DNA from: VRUE01 sp963703175
GTDB taxonomy: Bacteria; Actinomycetota; Thermoleophilia; Solirubrobacterales; 70-9
Direction of reading: 5' to 3'
DNA: 64,000 nucleotides
NCBI GenBank assembly: GCA_963703175.1
Contig: OY969794.1
Location: 2,542,001 to 2,606,000, forward strand
The translations under genes were made by a program, and so were the position numbers. The notes under the pieces were generated by a model. The model did not search any database. It was not told the origin of the DNA and saw nothing but the letters and a program-made list of their open reading frames with translations. This document shows positions 47,386 through 56,007 of this stretch, in pieces. How positions within the stretch are numbered: the first letter of the stretch is position 1; each line of letters opens with the position of its first letter.

Positions 47386-47570
47386 TGGCTTACCGCCACG
47401 ATGCTGCCGATCTTGAGGAGTTGCCGAGCGGGGGACCCCGGTGGCAGCCACGCCTCAACAAAAGGCCCGCGTGCGGCTGGTCAAGCGTGGCTGGCTCGAG
47501 GCCTCCGCTTGGCGGGGTGAGTGGGAGCTGACCGAGCGGGGTTGGGTCTGGAGTTCTTCCGGTGACTAAT
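47386..47570 (+). pseudogene. Remnant of a second integrase C-terminus
   Basis: This stretch matches the last ~65 codons of the integrase gene, including the 46-bp identical repeat at 47408-47453. It reads DLEELPSGGPRWQPRLNK, then shifts frame by an extra base in a run of A, and continues ARVRLVKRGWLEASAWRGEWELTERGW to TAA 47568-47570. No N-terminal part remains. It marks an older element or a rearranged end, and sets my right limit for the element. Confidence 0.8.
47408..47453 (+). repeat. 46-bp direct repeat, copy 2 (within integrase remnant)
   Basis: Identical to 45792-45837. The two copies bracket the end of the integrase gene and the two genes plus one small ORF that follow it (about 1.6 kb). 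Confidence 0.85.
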
Positions 47571-47629
47571 GCGGCGACTTCGCGAACCTTTGGCCGGACC
47601 TGCCTGCTTTCGGCCCAGTGTGAAGGGGC

Positions 47630-48064
47630 TCAGATTGCGGAGGGCGGCTTCGCGCGCGCCGCGGGAACGACCGTACCGATCAGGCCCCGCACGGTCGCGG
47701 CGAGGATGTTCAGAGGGTCGTAGTACTCGCGCCACACCACGATCTGCCCATCGTGAACATCAAAGCGCCCACAAATCCAGAACTGGATTCGTAGGCGGCC
47801 CCACCGGAGCACGTCGGTGCGCTCGGTCAAAACGGTTGGTCCGTCGGCCGAAATCGCGTGTACGTGCATCTCGACATGAGTGCCGATCCTGATAAGTGCT
47901 TGAAACAGCCTGCGCACACGCTCGCGGCCGCGCACAGTCGGCAGCCAGCTATTTTCGTAGACCACGTCCACTGCAAGAAGCCCCACTGCGGCATCGTTGT
48001 CCGTGACCGTTCGAAGGTGGTCCAAGAACCGCTCTACGACCGCCGTGGGCGCTGAGTCGGCCAT
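47630..48064 (-). CDS. NTF2-like protein, limonene-epoxide hydrolase-like
   Basis: A 144-residue cone-shaped NTF2-fold protein. Typical features are TAVVERFLDHLRTVTDNDAAVGLLAVDVVYENSWLPTVRGRERVRRLFQALI and RIQFWICGRFDVHDGQIVVWREYYDPLNIL, which resemble limonene-1,2-epoxide hydrolase and SnoaL-like proteins. The catalytic Asp-Arg-Asp set may be WICGRFDVHDG/WREYYD, but the substrate is unknown. ATG 48064 overlaps the stop of the large regulator upstream, so it is probably the last gene of that leftward operon. Confidence 0.8.
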   Translation of the reverse strand: MADSAPTAVVERFLDHLRTVTDNDAAVGLLAVDVVYENSWLPTVRGRERVRRLFQALIRIGTHVEMHVHAISADGPTVLTERTDVLRWGRLRIQFWICGRFDVHDGQIVVWREYYDPLNILAATVRGLIGTVVPAARAKPPSAI

Positions 48065-51000
48065 CACGGCCCCTCAGCCGTGCCGAGCTGGCGCCGCGCC
48101 GCATCGGCGGCGAGCTCGGAGCGGTTTCGCACCCCGAGCTTCGCGTAGATGTGGGAGAGGTGCACCTTGACGGTGCCCCGGGTTATGAACATCTGCTCTC
48201 CGATCTGGGGGTTGGTCAGGCCAGTTGCGGCGTGCCGTACGACCTCGAGCTCGGTTGGAGTCAGGCTCTCCCAGCCGCCCGGCGGGCGCTTGCGCTCGCC
48301 GCGGGCGCGACGCGCCCAGGCGAGCGCCTCGGCGGCATCGAGGGCGCGCCCTTCAGCCAACGCCTTCTCCAGACTGTCGCTGTCAAAGCGCTCCCCCAGG
48401 CTCTGCTCCAGCGCCGCGACCCTGTTGCCCTGTGCCTGCGAGCGCACCAGCTCGTGGCAACCGCGGGCCTCCTCGGCGGCGCCGAGCAGCCGCGCCGCCT
48501 CCTCATCGCTGTGCAGGCCTCCGGCGACCTCGGCGAGCAACTCGAGCGCGTCGGGGATCAAGGCGACCAGGCCGCGGGCCTCGATCGCCTCCAGGGCGCG
48601 ATGCACATGGCCGTCGGCCTCGCTCCATTGCTCCATGTCGAGCGAGACTGATGCCAGGCACATGCAGGCCTGCGCGAGGATCCAGGATGCCCCCGTCCGC
48701 TCGGCTGGCTCTACGGCTTGGCGGGCGGTGCTCGCCGCCAGACCCCGATCGCCCAAGGCGTAGTGGACGTCCGCCTGGATCTGCAGCGCGTAGGCGAGCA
48801 TGTAGCCACCGTCGAGCCCCGTCGCGATCTCCGGCTCCAGACGCCGCAGCGCCTCGGCGCCGCGACCGTTTGCCGCTTCCGCCCGGGCAAGCGTACATCC
48901 GAGCAGGCTGTCCACCATGCCGGCGCCTGCTCTGACTGCGCGCTCGGTTGCCGTCTCCAACCGCTCCAGCGCCTGCTCGGGACGCCCGCGCAGCAGATCG
49001 GCGCGGGCCAGATACCACTGAGCCGCGCCCTCGGTGACCGGCTCTCCGATTTCGCGCGCCGCCGCGATCGCCCGCCGGCAGTTCTCCGCGCACGCTGCCC
49101 AGTTGGCGCACTCGCAGTCTCCCGCTGCGGCTACGCACCAGTGCCAGGCCAGCAGCTCGCGGTAGCCCATCCGCTCGATAAAGGGAAAGACCTCCTCTGC
49201 CAGCGCGAGAGCCTCCTCGTGTCGGCTCTCCCATACGTAGGTCCAGGCCAGGATCTGGGTGGCGTCGGCCACACACCACTCATCGCCGCTCTCGCGCGCG
49301 AGAGCCAGCGATCGCTCCTGTCCCGGTCGGGTGCCCTTGGGGTCGACAAGGAGCGTGACCGTGCCCAGCGCGTCCAGCGCCCGCGCCATGGTCGAGCGGT
49401 CGCCGGCTGCCTCTGCTAGCTCGAGGGCCTCTTCGCCATACTCGACCGCCTGCTCATAGCCGCCGCCGTAGGCCACCAGGTAGGCGCGGCCCCACAGCGC
49501 CCGCGCGCGCAGGAGTGCGTCCGCGGGCGCGGCGTCGAGCGCCTGCGCATAGCCGCTCTCGGCGGCCGCGAAGCGTCCCCCCAGCTTCCAGTAAAAGGTC
49601 AGGGCGACCGCCAGTCGCAGCGCCTTGTCGGGATCGGTCTGCGCTGCGTGCTCCAAGGCGCTCGTCAAGTTCGAGTCCTCGGCCGCGAGCGTCCGCAGCC
49701 AGAGGTGCTGATCGGCCCTTCCCAGATGCGGCTCGACCTCCTCGGCGAGGGCGAGCAGCGCGTCGCGGTGGCGCTCGCGCATCGGCTGCTCGTCGGGAGA
49801 CTGGCTGAGGTGGTCGAGCGCGTACTGTCGCACCGTCTCCAGCAGGCGGTAGCGCGTGCTCGACTCGCCGTCCTCGACGAGAACGAGCGAGTTGTCGACC
49901 AGCGAGCCGAGCAGGTCGAGCACCGCGAGGCGCTCGAGGTTCTCACCGGCAGTCACCTCCTCCGCCAGATCGAGCGTCCAGCCGCCGGTGAACACGGCCA
50001 GGCGGCGCAGCAAGCGGCGCTCGTCCTCGTCCAGCAGCTCATAGCTCCAGTCGACCGACGCTCGCAGCGTCTGCTGGCGCGGCAGCGCGCCTCGTGCCCC
50101 GCCGGTCAGCAGGCGGAAGCGATCTGCCAGCGCCGTGGCGATCTCCTCGACTGCCATCAGCCGCACCCGCGCGGCGGCGAGCTCGATCGCCAGGGGTATG
50201 CCGTCCAGCGCATGGCAGATGCCGGCCACGGCAGCCGCGTTGTCGTTGCTGATCGAGAAGTTAGGGCGGACCTTCAGCGCGCGCTCGATGAAGAGCCGGA
50301 CAGCATCGGACTGCGCCAGCCCCTCGATCGGCTCGGGCATGCGCTCGGCGGGCAGCGACAGCGACGGCACCCGCCAGCTCGTCTCTCCGGCGACGCCCAG
50401 CGGGGCGCGGCTGGTGGCGAGGACCGCCACCCCGGGGGCGCCGCGGAGCAAGGCTTCCCCTGCGGCGGCGCTCGCCTCCAGCAGGTGCTCGCAATTGTCG
50501 AGGACGATCAGCGCCCGCTGTTCGGCGAGGTGGGAGACGGCTGCATCCAGCGCGGTCTGGCCTGACAGCGGGCGAACGCTCAGAGCCGTGGCCAGCGCCG
50601 ATCCGAGCTGCTCCGGATCGAGGACCGGGGCCAGCTCCACCCACCAGCTGCCGTCGGGAAAGCGATCCACCGTGTCGGCAGCCGTCTGCAGCGCCAGCCG
50701 GGTCTTCCCGCATCCTCCGGCCCCGGTCAGCGTCAACAGCCGCGTGCCTTCCAGCGTCGTCTGGATCTCACGCAGCTCGGTGACTCGCCCGACGAAGCTG
50801 GTGAGCTGGCCGGGAAGGTTGTTCGGAAGCGCATCGAGCGATCGCAACGCCGGAAACTCCCGCGGAGCATCCTCGTCGATGAGCTCGTGCACGTGCTCGG
50901 GCCGGCCGAGATCGCGCAGGCGGTGCACTCCCCGGTCGGCCAGCTGAGCCCCGGCCGGCAGGCGGTCGACCACGAGGTCGTGGGTGGCCCCCGAGAGCAG

Positions 51001-51549
51001 AACCTGTCCGCCGTGCGCGAGCTCGCGCAGCCGCGCGCAGCGGCTCAGCGCTAGCCCGAAGTAGTTGCCCTCGTCTCGTAGCTGCGCCTCCGCCGTGTGC
51101 AGAGCGACGCGCACCCGCAGCGCCGGTCCCTCGGGCCAGGCGTGTGCGCGCATGCGACGCTGGATCTCCAGCGCCGCCGCGACTGCATCCGAGCCGCGCG
51201 AGAAGGCGGCGACGATGCTGTCGCCCTCGCCCTGCTCGACCGGCCGCACGCCTCCGTTTAGCGCCACGGCCTCCTCCAGCAGCGCGTAGTGCTCGGGCAC
51301 GGCATCCGCCATCGCCTCCGGCTCGTCCTGCCACAGCCGAGTCGAGCCCTCGATGTCGCTCAGCAGGAAGGTGACCGTGCCAGCCGGTAGCGCAAACGTT
51401 GCTGTCTGGCTTCCTTCCACATCTCCCCAGATGAGCGGACGACCGAGCGCCCAGCCCGCCGCGGATGATCTCACAGGACTGGCACCTGGACTGCCCGCGG
51501 CTACGGAGCCCGTACCAGGCACTTGCCGGTCTCGATCGGTCTCAGGCAT
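48064..51549 (-). CDS. Large regulator: adenylate cyclase-like domain, NB-ARC ATPase, TPR region, LuxR DNA-binding domain
   Basis: A 1161-residue protein. Residues ~55-215 form a class III cyclase-like domain (VTFLLSDIEGSTRLW; GEGDSIVAAFS). An ATPase follows with Walker A LTGAGGCGKTRLAL and Walker B ALIVLDNCEHL. Residues ~650-1080 are TPR-like helices. The C-terminal LuxR domain reads LTPTELEVVRHAATGLTNPQIGEQMFITRGTVKVHLSHIYAKLGVRNRSEL. Such proteins are ligand-sensing activators; cyclase activity is often lost. ATG 51549 overlaps the upstream membrane-protein gene by eight bases. Confidence 0.9.
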   Translation of the reverse strand: MPETDRDRQVPGTGSVAAGSPGASPVRSSAAGWALGRPLIWGDVEGSQTATFALPAGTVTFLLSDIEGSTRLWQDEPEAMADAVPEHYALLEEAVALNGGVRPVEQGEGDSIVAAFSRGSDAVAAALEIQRRMRAHAWPEGPALRVRVALHTAEAQLRDEGNYFGLALSRCARLRELAHGGQVLLSGATHDLVVDRLPAGAQLADRGVHRLRDLGRPEHVHELIDEDAPREFPALRSLDALPNNLPGQLTSFVGRVTELREIQTTLEGTRLLTLTGAGGCGKTRLALQTAADTVDRFPDGSWWVELAPVLDPEQLGSALATALSVRPLSGQTALDAAVSHLAEQRALIVLDNCEHLLEASAAAGEALLRGAPGVAVLATSRAPLGVAGETSWRVPSLSLPAERMPEPIEGLAQSDAVRLFIERALKVRPNFSISNDNAAAVAGICHALDGIPLAIELAAARVRLMAVEEIATALADRFRLLTGGARGALPRQQTLRASVDWSYELLDEDERRLLRRLAVFTGGWTLDLAEEVTAGENLERLAVLDLLGSLVDNSLVLVEDGESSTRYRLLETVRQYALDHLSQSPDEQPMRERHRDALLALAEEVEPHLGRADQHLWLRTLAAEDSNLTSALEHAAQTDPDKALRLAVALTFYWKLGGRFAAAESGYAQALDAAPADALLRARALWGRAYLVAYGGGYEQAVEYGEEALELAEAAGDRSTMARALDALGTVTLLVDPKGTRPGQERSLALARESGDEWCVADATQILAWTYVWESRHEEALALAEEVFPFIERMGYRELLAWHWCVAAAGDCECANWAACAENCRRAIAAAREIGEPVTEGAAQWYLARADLLRGRPEQALERLETATERAVRAGAGMVDSLLGCTLARAEAANGRGAEALRRLEPEIATGLDGGYMLAYALQIQADVHYALGDRGLAASTARQAVEPAERTGASWILAQACMCLASVSLDMEQWSEADGHVHRALEAIEARGLVALIPDALELLAEVAGGLHSDEEAARLLGAAEEARGCHELVRSQAQGNRVAALEQSLGERFDSDSLEKALAEGRALDAAEALAWARRARGERKRPPGGWESLTPTELEVVRHAATGLTNPQIGEQMFITRGTVKVHLSHIYAKLGVRNRSELAADAARRQLGTAEGP

Positions 51550-52285
51550 CGGACCGCACCGGGACGAATTCGGGACGGCGCCTCAGCAGTGCAACGCCGA
51601 TTGCGGCCATCCACACCGCGAACATCGGTGCTCCCAGGAGCGCGATGCCGTCAGGCGAGAATGCCCCCGTGCGAGCGAACCCGACCCCGGCCAAAACGTG
51701 CACGGCGGCCACGGCGAGGGCCAGGTTGGCGGTGTAGGAGGGCAGCACGCGGCTGCGCCGGATCGCGATCGCCATCGCGAGTGCGCAGGGCACCGTCGGC
51801 CAGGCCGAAGCACTCGTTCCCAGCGCCAGGCCGTAGTCGAGCACGCGGGCGAGGTCCGGGCTGAGATCCGGGGCGGCATACGCGGCGATGGCGCCGAACA
51901 GCAGCGCCACACCGATCATGGCGGCCTCCACCAGAGCCGCGGCAAGCGCGATGCTCGCAGCCAGCGATCCCTCCCCAGCGATGCGCGCTCGCAGACCGAC
52001 GAAGACGAGCGGCATCAGCGCGCACCAGGCGATGCCGTTGAGGACAACAGCCGCGAGCATCCCGTCGCGATGGTCGACGAAGAAGGACAACGTCTCCGTC
52101 GCCGGGACGTTGGTGCCCGGCAAGCTCATAAGCGAGCCAACCGGCACGCTCAGGGCATACAGGACCGCAACCCCCAGCGCCGCAGCAGCAGCCAGGCGGC
52201 AAACGACGATGGACCGACTGGCATCGAGTTTGCCACTGGACCCGCCCACCTCGGTATCCACGACACGAGAGACAGTAGAAGACAT
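51542..52285 (-). CDS. Membrane protein, DUF4386-like
   Basis: A 247-residue protein with about six membrane helices (VVCRLAAAAALGVAVLYAL; GMLAAVVLNGIAWCALMPLVFVGL; IALAAALVEAAMIGVALLFGAIAAYA; ANLALAVAAVHVLAGVGFA; MFAVWMAAIGVALL). Layout resembles the DUF4386 group, whose function is unknown. ATG 52285 is chosen because GGAGGTGG lies just before it; another ATG at 52297 has no such site. It is coupled to the LuxR-type regulator, which may respond to it or control it. Confidence 0.75.
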   Translation of the reverse strand: MSSTVSRVVDTEVGGSSGKLDASRSIVVCRLAAAAALGVAVLYALSVPVGSLMSLPGTNVPATETLSFFVDHRDGMLAAVVLNGIAWCALMPLVFVGLRARIAGEGSLAASIALAAALVEAAMIGVALLFGAIAAYAAPDLSPDLARVLDYGLALGTSASAWPTVPCALAMAIAIRRSRVLPSYTANLALAVAAVHVLAGVGFARTGAFSPDGIALLGAPMFAVWMAAIGVALLRRRPEFVPVRSDA

Positions 52286-52462
52286 GGCCACCTCCATAAA
52301 GGCCAGCCCCAGCGGCCGGCATCAAGGCGAAGCTATGACCTGCAAGTGGCCACTACATCTGCCAGATGGCATAAATCATCAGAAGTAGCCGGGTACGAAA
52401 GGCTCCTGCATAGCCCTCCAGACGACGCGGACCAAGTGTCGCTTTGCTCCTGCTTGATGGTC

Positions 52463-53058
52463 CTAGTTCCGCATTGCGTAGGTGATAACGCGATCCCCGA
52501 CGCGATCGTGGAGCCGCGCCTCGTAGAGGGTTTGGCGAGCGACCGCGGGGAGGTGCCGAGGGCGGCCCCGATCTCCGCGAAGTCGAAGCCCGCCAGCTCG
52601 CGCATGACCAGGGTCCCTCGCTGGCGCTCGGGCAGCTCGTCGAGATCGGAGATCAATCGCCGCAGCCGTTCTCGCGAGACGTCGACGTCGGCGAGGCCGG
52701 ACCCCGGCGCCGCCAGCTCGGGGTCGAGCCGGCGCGTGTCGCGACGGCGTCGCAGCAGCTCGATCGACTCGTTGTGGGCGATCCGGTAGAGCCACGGCTT
52801 CAGCTCGATCTTCCGCTCCTCCCCCGGCAGCGCCCGCAGCACCTTGACCATCGTGTTCTGCAGGGCGTCCTGAGCATCTTGGGAATCGCCGACGATCGCC
52901 AGGCAGTAGCGGTACAGGCTCTGGTGATAGCGCCGGTAGATGGCGGCGAAGGCGCGCCGGTCGCCCTTCGTCGCGCGCAGCGCCAGGCGATCGTCGGAGA
53001 GGAGCCCAGACATAGCGGGACCAGAAGCAGGCGCGGTTGGCGTGCTCGCCTCGGTCAT
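52463..53058 (-). pseudogene. ECF sigma factor with a frameshift in region 4
   Basis: Region 2 is intact (AFAAIYRRYHQSLYRYCLAIVGDSQDAQDALQNTMVKVLRAL...LKPWLYRIAHNESIELLRRRR). Region 4 begins LPERQRGTLVMRELAGFDFAEIGAALGTSP, then the frame is lost: the expected AVARQTLYEARL continues in another frame from about 52548. One missing base explains it. In the unshifted frame the ORF runs to 52333 with meaningless sequence. Even when repaired the protein ends soon after region 4 (stop at 52463). It is most likely non-functional, or the base is a sequencing error. Confidence 0.7.
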
Positions 53059-53240
53059 ACCTGGGTTCCGCTCGCATCGGGAGACAGCCGTTCAAGGGTA
53101 GGGGGCAATGGTCTAGTCCTTCAACGGCTAATTGACCTGAATGTCAGCCAGGGAAGGTCGGGCACTTCGCCCGATCAACGACGCGTGGGAAAGTTCGCTG
53201 TGCTTTTGCCGGTGTGGCCAAGAGGCGGCGGAGCGGCTTC

Positions 53241-54287
53241 CTAGACCGAAACCACTGCCGATGATCGGTTGCTGCACACTCGGTCTGCGCCACAGCGCTT
53301 GGCCTCATATAGCGCCGCGTCGGCACGGCAAAAGACCGCGTCGTAGTCGAAGGATTCGCTGCGGCACGAGGCACCGACCCCGAAGCTCATAGTCACGCGA
53401 AGCCCGCCTCCTACCGTCTCGGAGGCGATGGCCTCGCGAAGCTGATCGGCCAGGGTCACAGCGGATTCGAGATCCGAGCCGGGCACCAGCACGAGGAACT
53501 CATCGCCGCCCAGTCGATAGGCGAGGTCGAAGGCTTGCAGGCGCTTGCGCATCAGGTAGGCCACGTCCTTCAGCACGGCGTCCCCCACCGCATGCCCGTC
53601 TGAGTCGTTGACCGCCTTGAAGTCATCGAAGTCGCCGAGGATCACCGCGACCGGCTCTCCGGTGATCGCCGACTGCTGCTCAAGCTCGTTGGTGCGGACC
53701 TTGAGCGCGTTTCGGTTGAGCAGTCCGGTGAGCTGGTCGATCACCGCCTTGCTTCGGTGCTCGACGTCTGAGTGCATGAGCGCCGTAGAGAGCATCGCGA
53801 CCGCAACGACGACGGCGAGCGGGGCGATCAGAAGTGGCGGGTTTTCGAGGACCGCGTGGGCATTGGTCCCGAAAGCGACAGCGATCATCAGGCCAAGCAC
53901 CGTCGCCACCCCGATCAGGATGCCGCGCGAGGAGAAGCGCGCGCTCAGCGTCACGACCGGGATCGCGAGCATGGCGAGCATCGACACCGCCGAGCGACCC
54001 GTCAACGCCACGCTCAAGGCGATGATCGCCTCCGAGCCGGCCCACGCGGCGAACATCCAATACTCGGGTCGCGCGGTGCCCTCGATCCGGGTATCGGCCA
54101 GCCAGAAGAGCCCGGCGGCAACCAGCAGCGGAGCGATCGTCCACCAGCCGACCCAGGGCCCCGAGGCGAGCAGCGCGAGCGCCAGCACCCCGAAGGTCCG
54201 CAGCCGGACAGGTGCCAGGCGCCGGTCCATATCGAGCATCCGCTCGCGATCCGAGCCGTTCCTGGTAAGCCACGAACGTGTCTCCAT
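53241..54287 (-). CDS. Membrane-bound GGDEF-domain protein (diguanylate cyclase)
   Basis: A 348-residue protein. About six membrane helices lie at residues ~20-175 (TFGVLALALLASGPWVGWWTIAPLLVAAGLFWL; SMLAMLAIPVVTLS; GVATVLGLMIAVAFG; IAPLAVVVAVAMLST). The GGDEF domain follows (~190-348) with IDQLTGLLNRNAL, ILGDFDDFKAVNDSDGHAVGDAVLK and the active loop RLGGDEFLVLV. It would make cyclic di-GMP. ATG 54287 is chosen; the frame continues to 54518 but that stretch is a fragment of an unrelated gene. No EAL domain is present. Confidence 0.9.
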   Translation of the reverse strand: METRSWLTRNGSDRERMLDMDRRLAPVRLRTFGVLALALLASGPWVGWWTIAPLLVAAGLFWLADTRIEGTARPEYWMFAAWAGSEAIIALSVALTGRSAVSMLAMLAIPVVTLSARFSSRGILIGVATVLGLMIAVAFGTNAHAVLENPPLLIAPLAVVVAVAMLSTALMHSDVEHRSKAVIDQLTGLLNRNALKVRTNELEQQSAITGEPVAVILGDFDDFKAVNDSDGHAVGDAVLKDVAYLMRKRLQAFDLAYRLGGDEFLVLVPGSDLESAVTLADQLREAIASETVGGGLRVTMSFGVGASCRSESFDYDAVFCRADAALYEAKRCGADRVCSNRSSAVVSV

Positions 54288-54329
54288 GTAATTCCTTGTC
54301 GGCAATTGCCTCTGGGCCCTGTAGCGCCT

Positions 54330-54455
54330 CGCATGAACCCCGTGTTCAGCCCCCGCGACGAGGATCGAAGCCGCCGCCGATCCCGTAGATGCCACCGACC
54401 GTCCCGACCGCCAGCGCCAGGGCCATGATCTGGCGCCGCCGGTTGCGATTCGGGC
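54330..54455 (-). pseudogene. Fragment of a TauE/SafE-type permease gene
   Basis: The minus strand encodes ALALAVGTVGGIYGIGGG in one frame and then SILVAG in another. Together they match the TauE/SafE signature GTVGGIYGIGGGSILAP, with one extra base. Only ~40 codons are recognisable and no further membrane helices remain. It lies just upstream of the GGDEF gene. Confidence 0.45.
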
Positions 54456-54771
54456 GAGCCTGCTGGTGCGGCCGGGGTGGCGCCGCGCAAGCATGCATCT
54501 GTACGTCGCGGCACGCAACCGGAAACGTTGAGTTGTCCCGCCAAATCACCCCGATGCTGGCGTGATGAGCGACGTGAGCTTTCGCCGCCGTGACTCCGTA
54601 GGGATGATCGCAAGCGTCAGGCCAGGTTCAGCGTTTCTGTCGGCGCTTTGGTTGGAGCTTGGGCGGCTCGAATCGGTGGCTCCGTAGAGATAGCGGTCGG
54701 TCCCAGCAACCGAAGCGGAGCGGTTCCGTCCTGAAGGCCGGGCAAGTGGCGCACCCATTGATCGGTGTCGA

Positions 54772-55779
54772 TCAGAACGTGATCGTCCAGCCCTGATCGT
54801 GGGCCTGCTCCTTGGTATAGGAGACGCCCGAGACCTTCGTGCCGGTCGCGTCCAAGAGCGTGATGATCCCCCCGTTGTTGCTCAACGCGCAGGGTTTGAC
54901 GACCGGCACCTCCAGCGTCTTGCCCGCGGTGAGCGGCCCACCGGGGACGGCGCACTTTTCCTTGGCCTTGTCGGCGATCTGCCAACCGGTCAGGTCGACC
55001 GGGTCGGGTGACGCGTTCAGTAACAGGACGCTCTCGCCCTCGTCGCCAGGGCCGGCCGGGTTGACCAGCGCTGCGACGATGCGCACGGACGCCGTCTCCG
55101 GCAGCGGCTGGTCGATCAGGGCGTGGCCGTGGACGTCATCGGTGTTGAACGTCTGGTTCTGGAAGGCGAAGAAGAACGCGACCCAGCGATTGTCGGGCTC
55201 GGGTAGGTGGATCAGCAGGCCGCCGTCGTTCCAGATGCCGTCTTCACCCGTGTGGCCGGCCGCGTTGCCCTGGTTCATATGGATCTCGTGCACGCCGGTG
55301 CTGGGCGAGATCTCCGGAAAGATGTTGTCGGCGTCGTCGTCATGCCAGCGCCCGCCGATCGCCGAGACCTTGACCTTGGGGTCGTTTAGCGCGCGCTCGA
55401 CGTAGTGTTGGATGAGATCCTGAAGATCGTTGTCGGGTCCCGTGAGGTCGGGCGGCAGGATCCGCATGTCGGCCTCTTTGAAGAGGTTGCCGCGCCGGTA
55501 GTCGAGCGCCGCGCCGCCGGGTTCATGCTCGAGCGGATGCCAGCCCTCGCCCAGTGCCTCGATCGCCTCGGTGACCGGGTGGCGAAAGTCGTCGATGACG
55601 ATGTACTTGAGCAGCCGCGACTCCAGCGCGCCCTGGGAGTCCGACAGGACGTTGATCGGTACGCGAATCACGTCGTCTCCTGCCGCCATCTTGAACTGGA
55701 AGTGAACCTTTCCGGTTCCGAGCTCGCGCTGGGCCTTCGTGACCGTACCAGTAAACACACCGTAGTTCTCGACCGGCAT
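54772..55779 (-). CDS. DUF2278 family protein with a C-terminal lamin-tail domain
   Basis: A 335-residue protein. Residues 1-220 match DUF2278 (YukJ-like): VENYGVFTGTVTKAQRE, HFQFKMAAGDDVIRVPINVLS, LKYIVIDDFRHP, GVHEIHMNQGN and DGIWNDGGLLIHLPEPDNRWVAFFFAFQNQTFNTDD. Residues ~230-325 are a lamin-tail domain (NPAGPGDEGESVLLLNASPDPVDLTGWQIADKAKEK). No signal peptide is seen. ATG 55779 is chosen; the frame extends upstream only as a shadow of the divergent gene. The function of DUF2278 is unknown. Confidence 0.82.
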   Translation of the reverse strand: MPVENYGVFTGTVTKAQRELGTGKVHFQFKMAAGDDVIRVPINVLSDSQGALESRLLKYIVIDDFRHPVTEAIEALGEGWHPLEHEPGGAALDYRRGNLFKEADMRILPPDLTGPDNDLQDLIQHYVERALNDPKVKVSAIGGRWHDDDADNIFPEISPSTGVHEIHMNQGNAAGHTGEDGIWNDGGLLIHLPEPDNRWVAFFFAFQNQTFNTDDVHGHALIDQPLPETASVRIVAALVNPAGPGDEGESVLLLNASPDPVDLTGWQIADKAKEKCAVPGGPLTAGKTLEVPVVKPCALSNNGGIITLLDATGTKVSGVSYTKEQAHDQGWTITF

Positions 55780-56007
55780 TCCGTCCGTCCTCTCGTCATC
55801 TCGAAGTTGAGTGGTGAGCACTATAAATGTATTGATCGATCCCTGGCAAGCGCACATCAACCCACCGCGTGTCGTCTCCGACGACGAACCGACCGCGCAG
55901 AAGTACACTGACCTCTTCCAGTGGTCGGGAAGGAAGTTCGGCGCAGTGTGTTGTCGAGTGCTATGGATTTGGTTTATGGTCAGGCCCGTGAAGCCAGGTC
56001 GCATCAC

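Larger units (their letters stand above)
18375..47570 (+). mobile_element. Integrative and conjugative element (limits approximate)
   Basis: About 29 kb starting at a tRNA-Gly gene. It contains small DNA-binding proteins, an SSB-like protein, a type IV secretion operon, a coupling ATPase, methyltransferases, a replication-relaxation protein, an excisionase-like protein and a tyrosine integrase. That set defines an integrative conjugative element of the Gram-positive TcpA type. The left limit is inferred from the tRNA. The right limit is inferred from a remnant of a second integrase 3' end at 47386-47570. I could not find a second copy of the tRNA 3' end, so the true attachment sites are unproven. 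Confidence 0.75.

Noticed and set aside
47571..47640. Right attachment site just after the integrase remnant
   Set aside because: No segment here matches the tRNA-Gly 3' end, so a site cannot be supported.
54288..54518. N-terminal extension of the GGDEF protein
   Set aside because: The extension encodes Arg/Ser/Ala-rich sequence overlapping the TauE/SafE scrap; ATG 54287 gives a normal membrane GGDEF protein.
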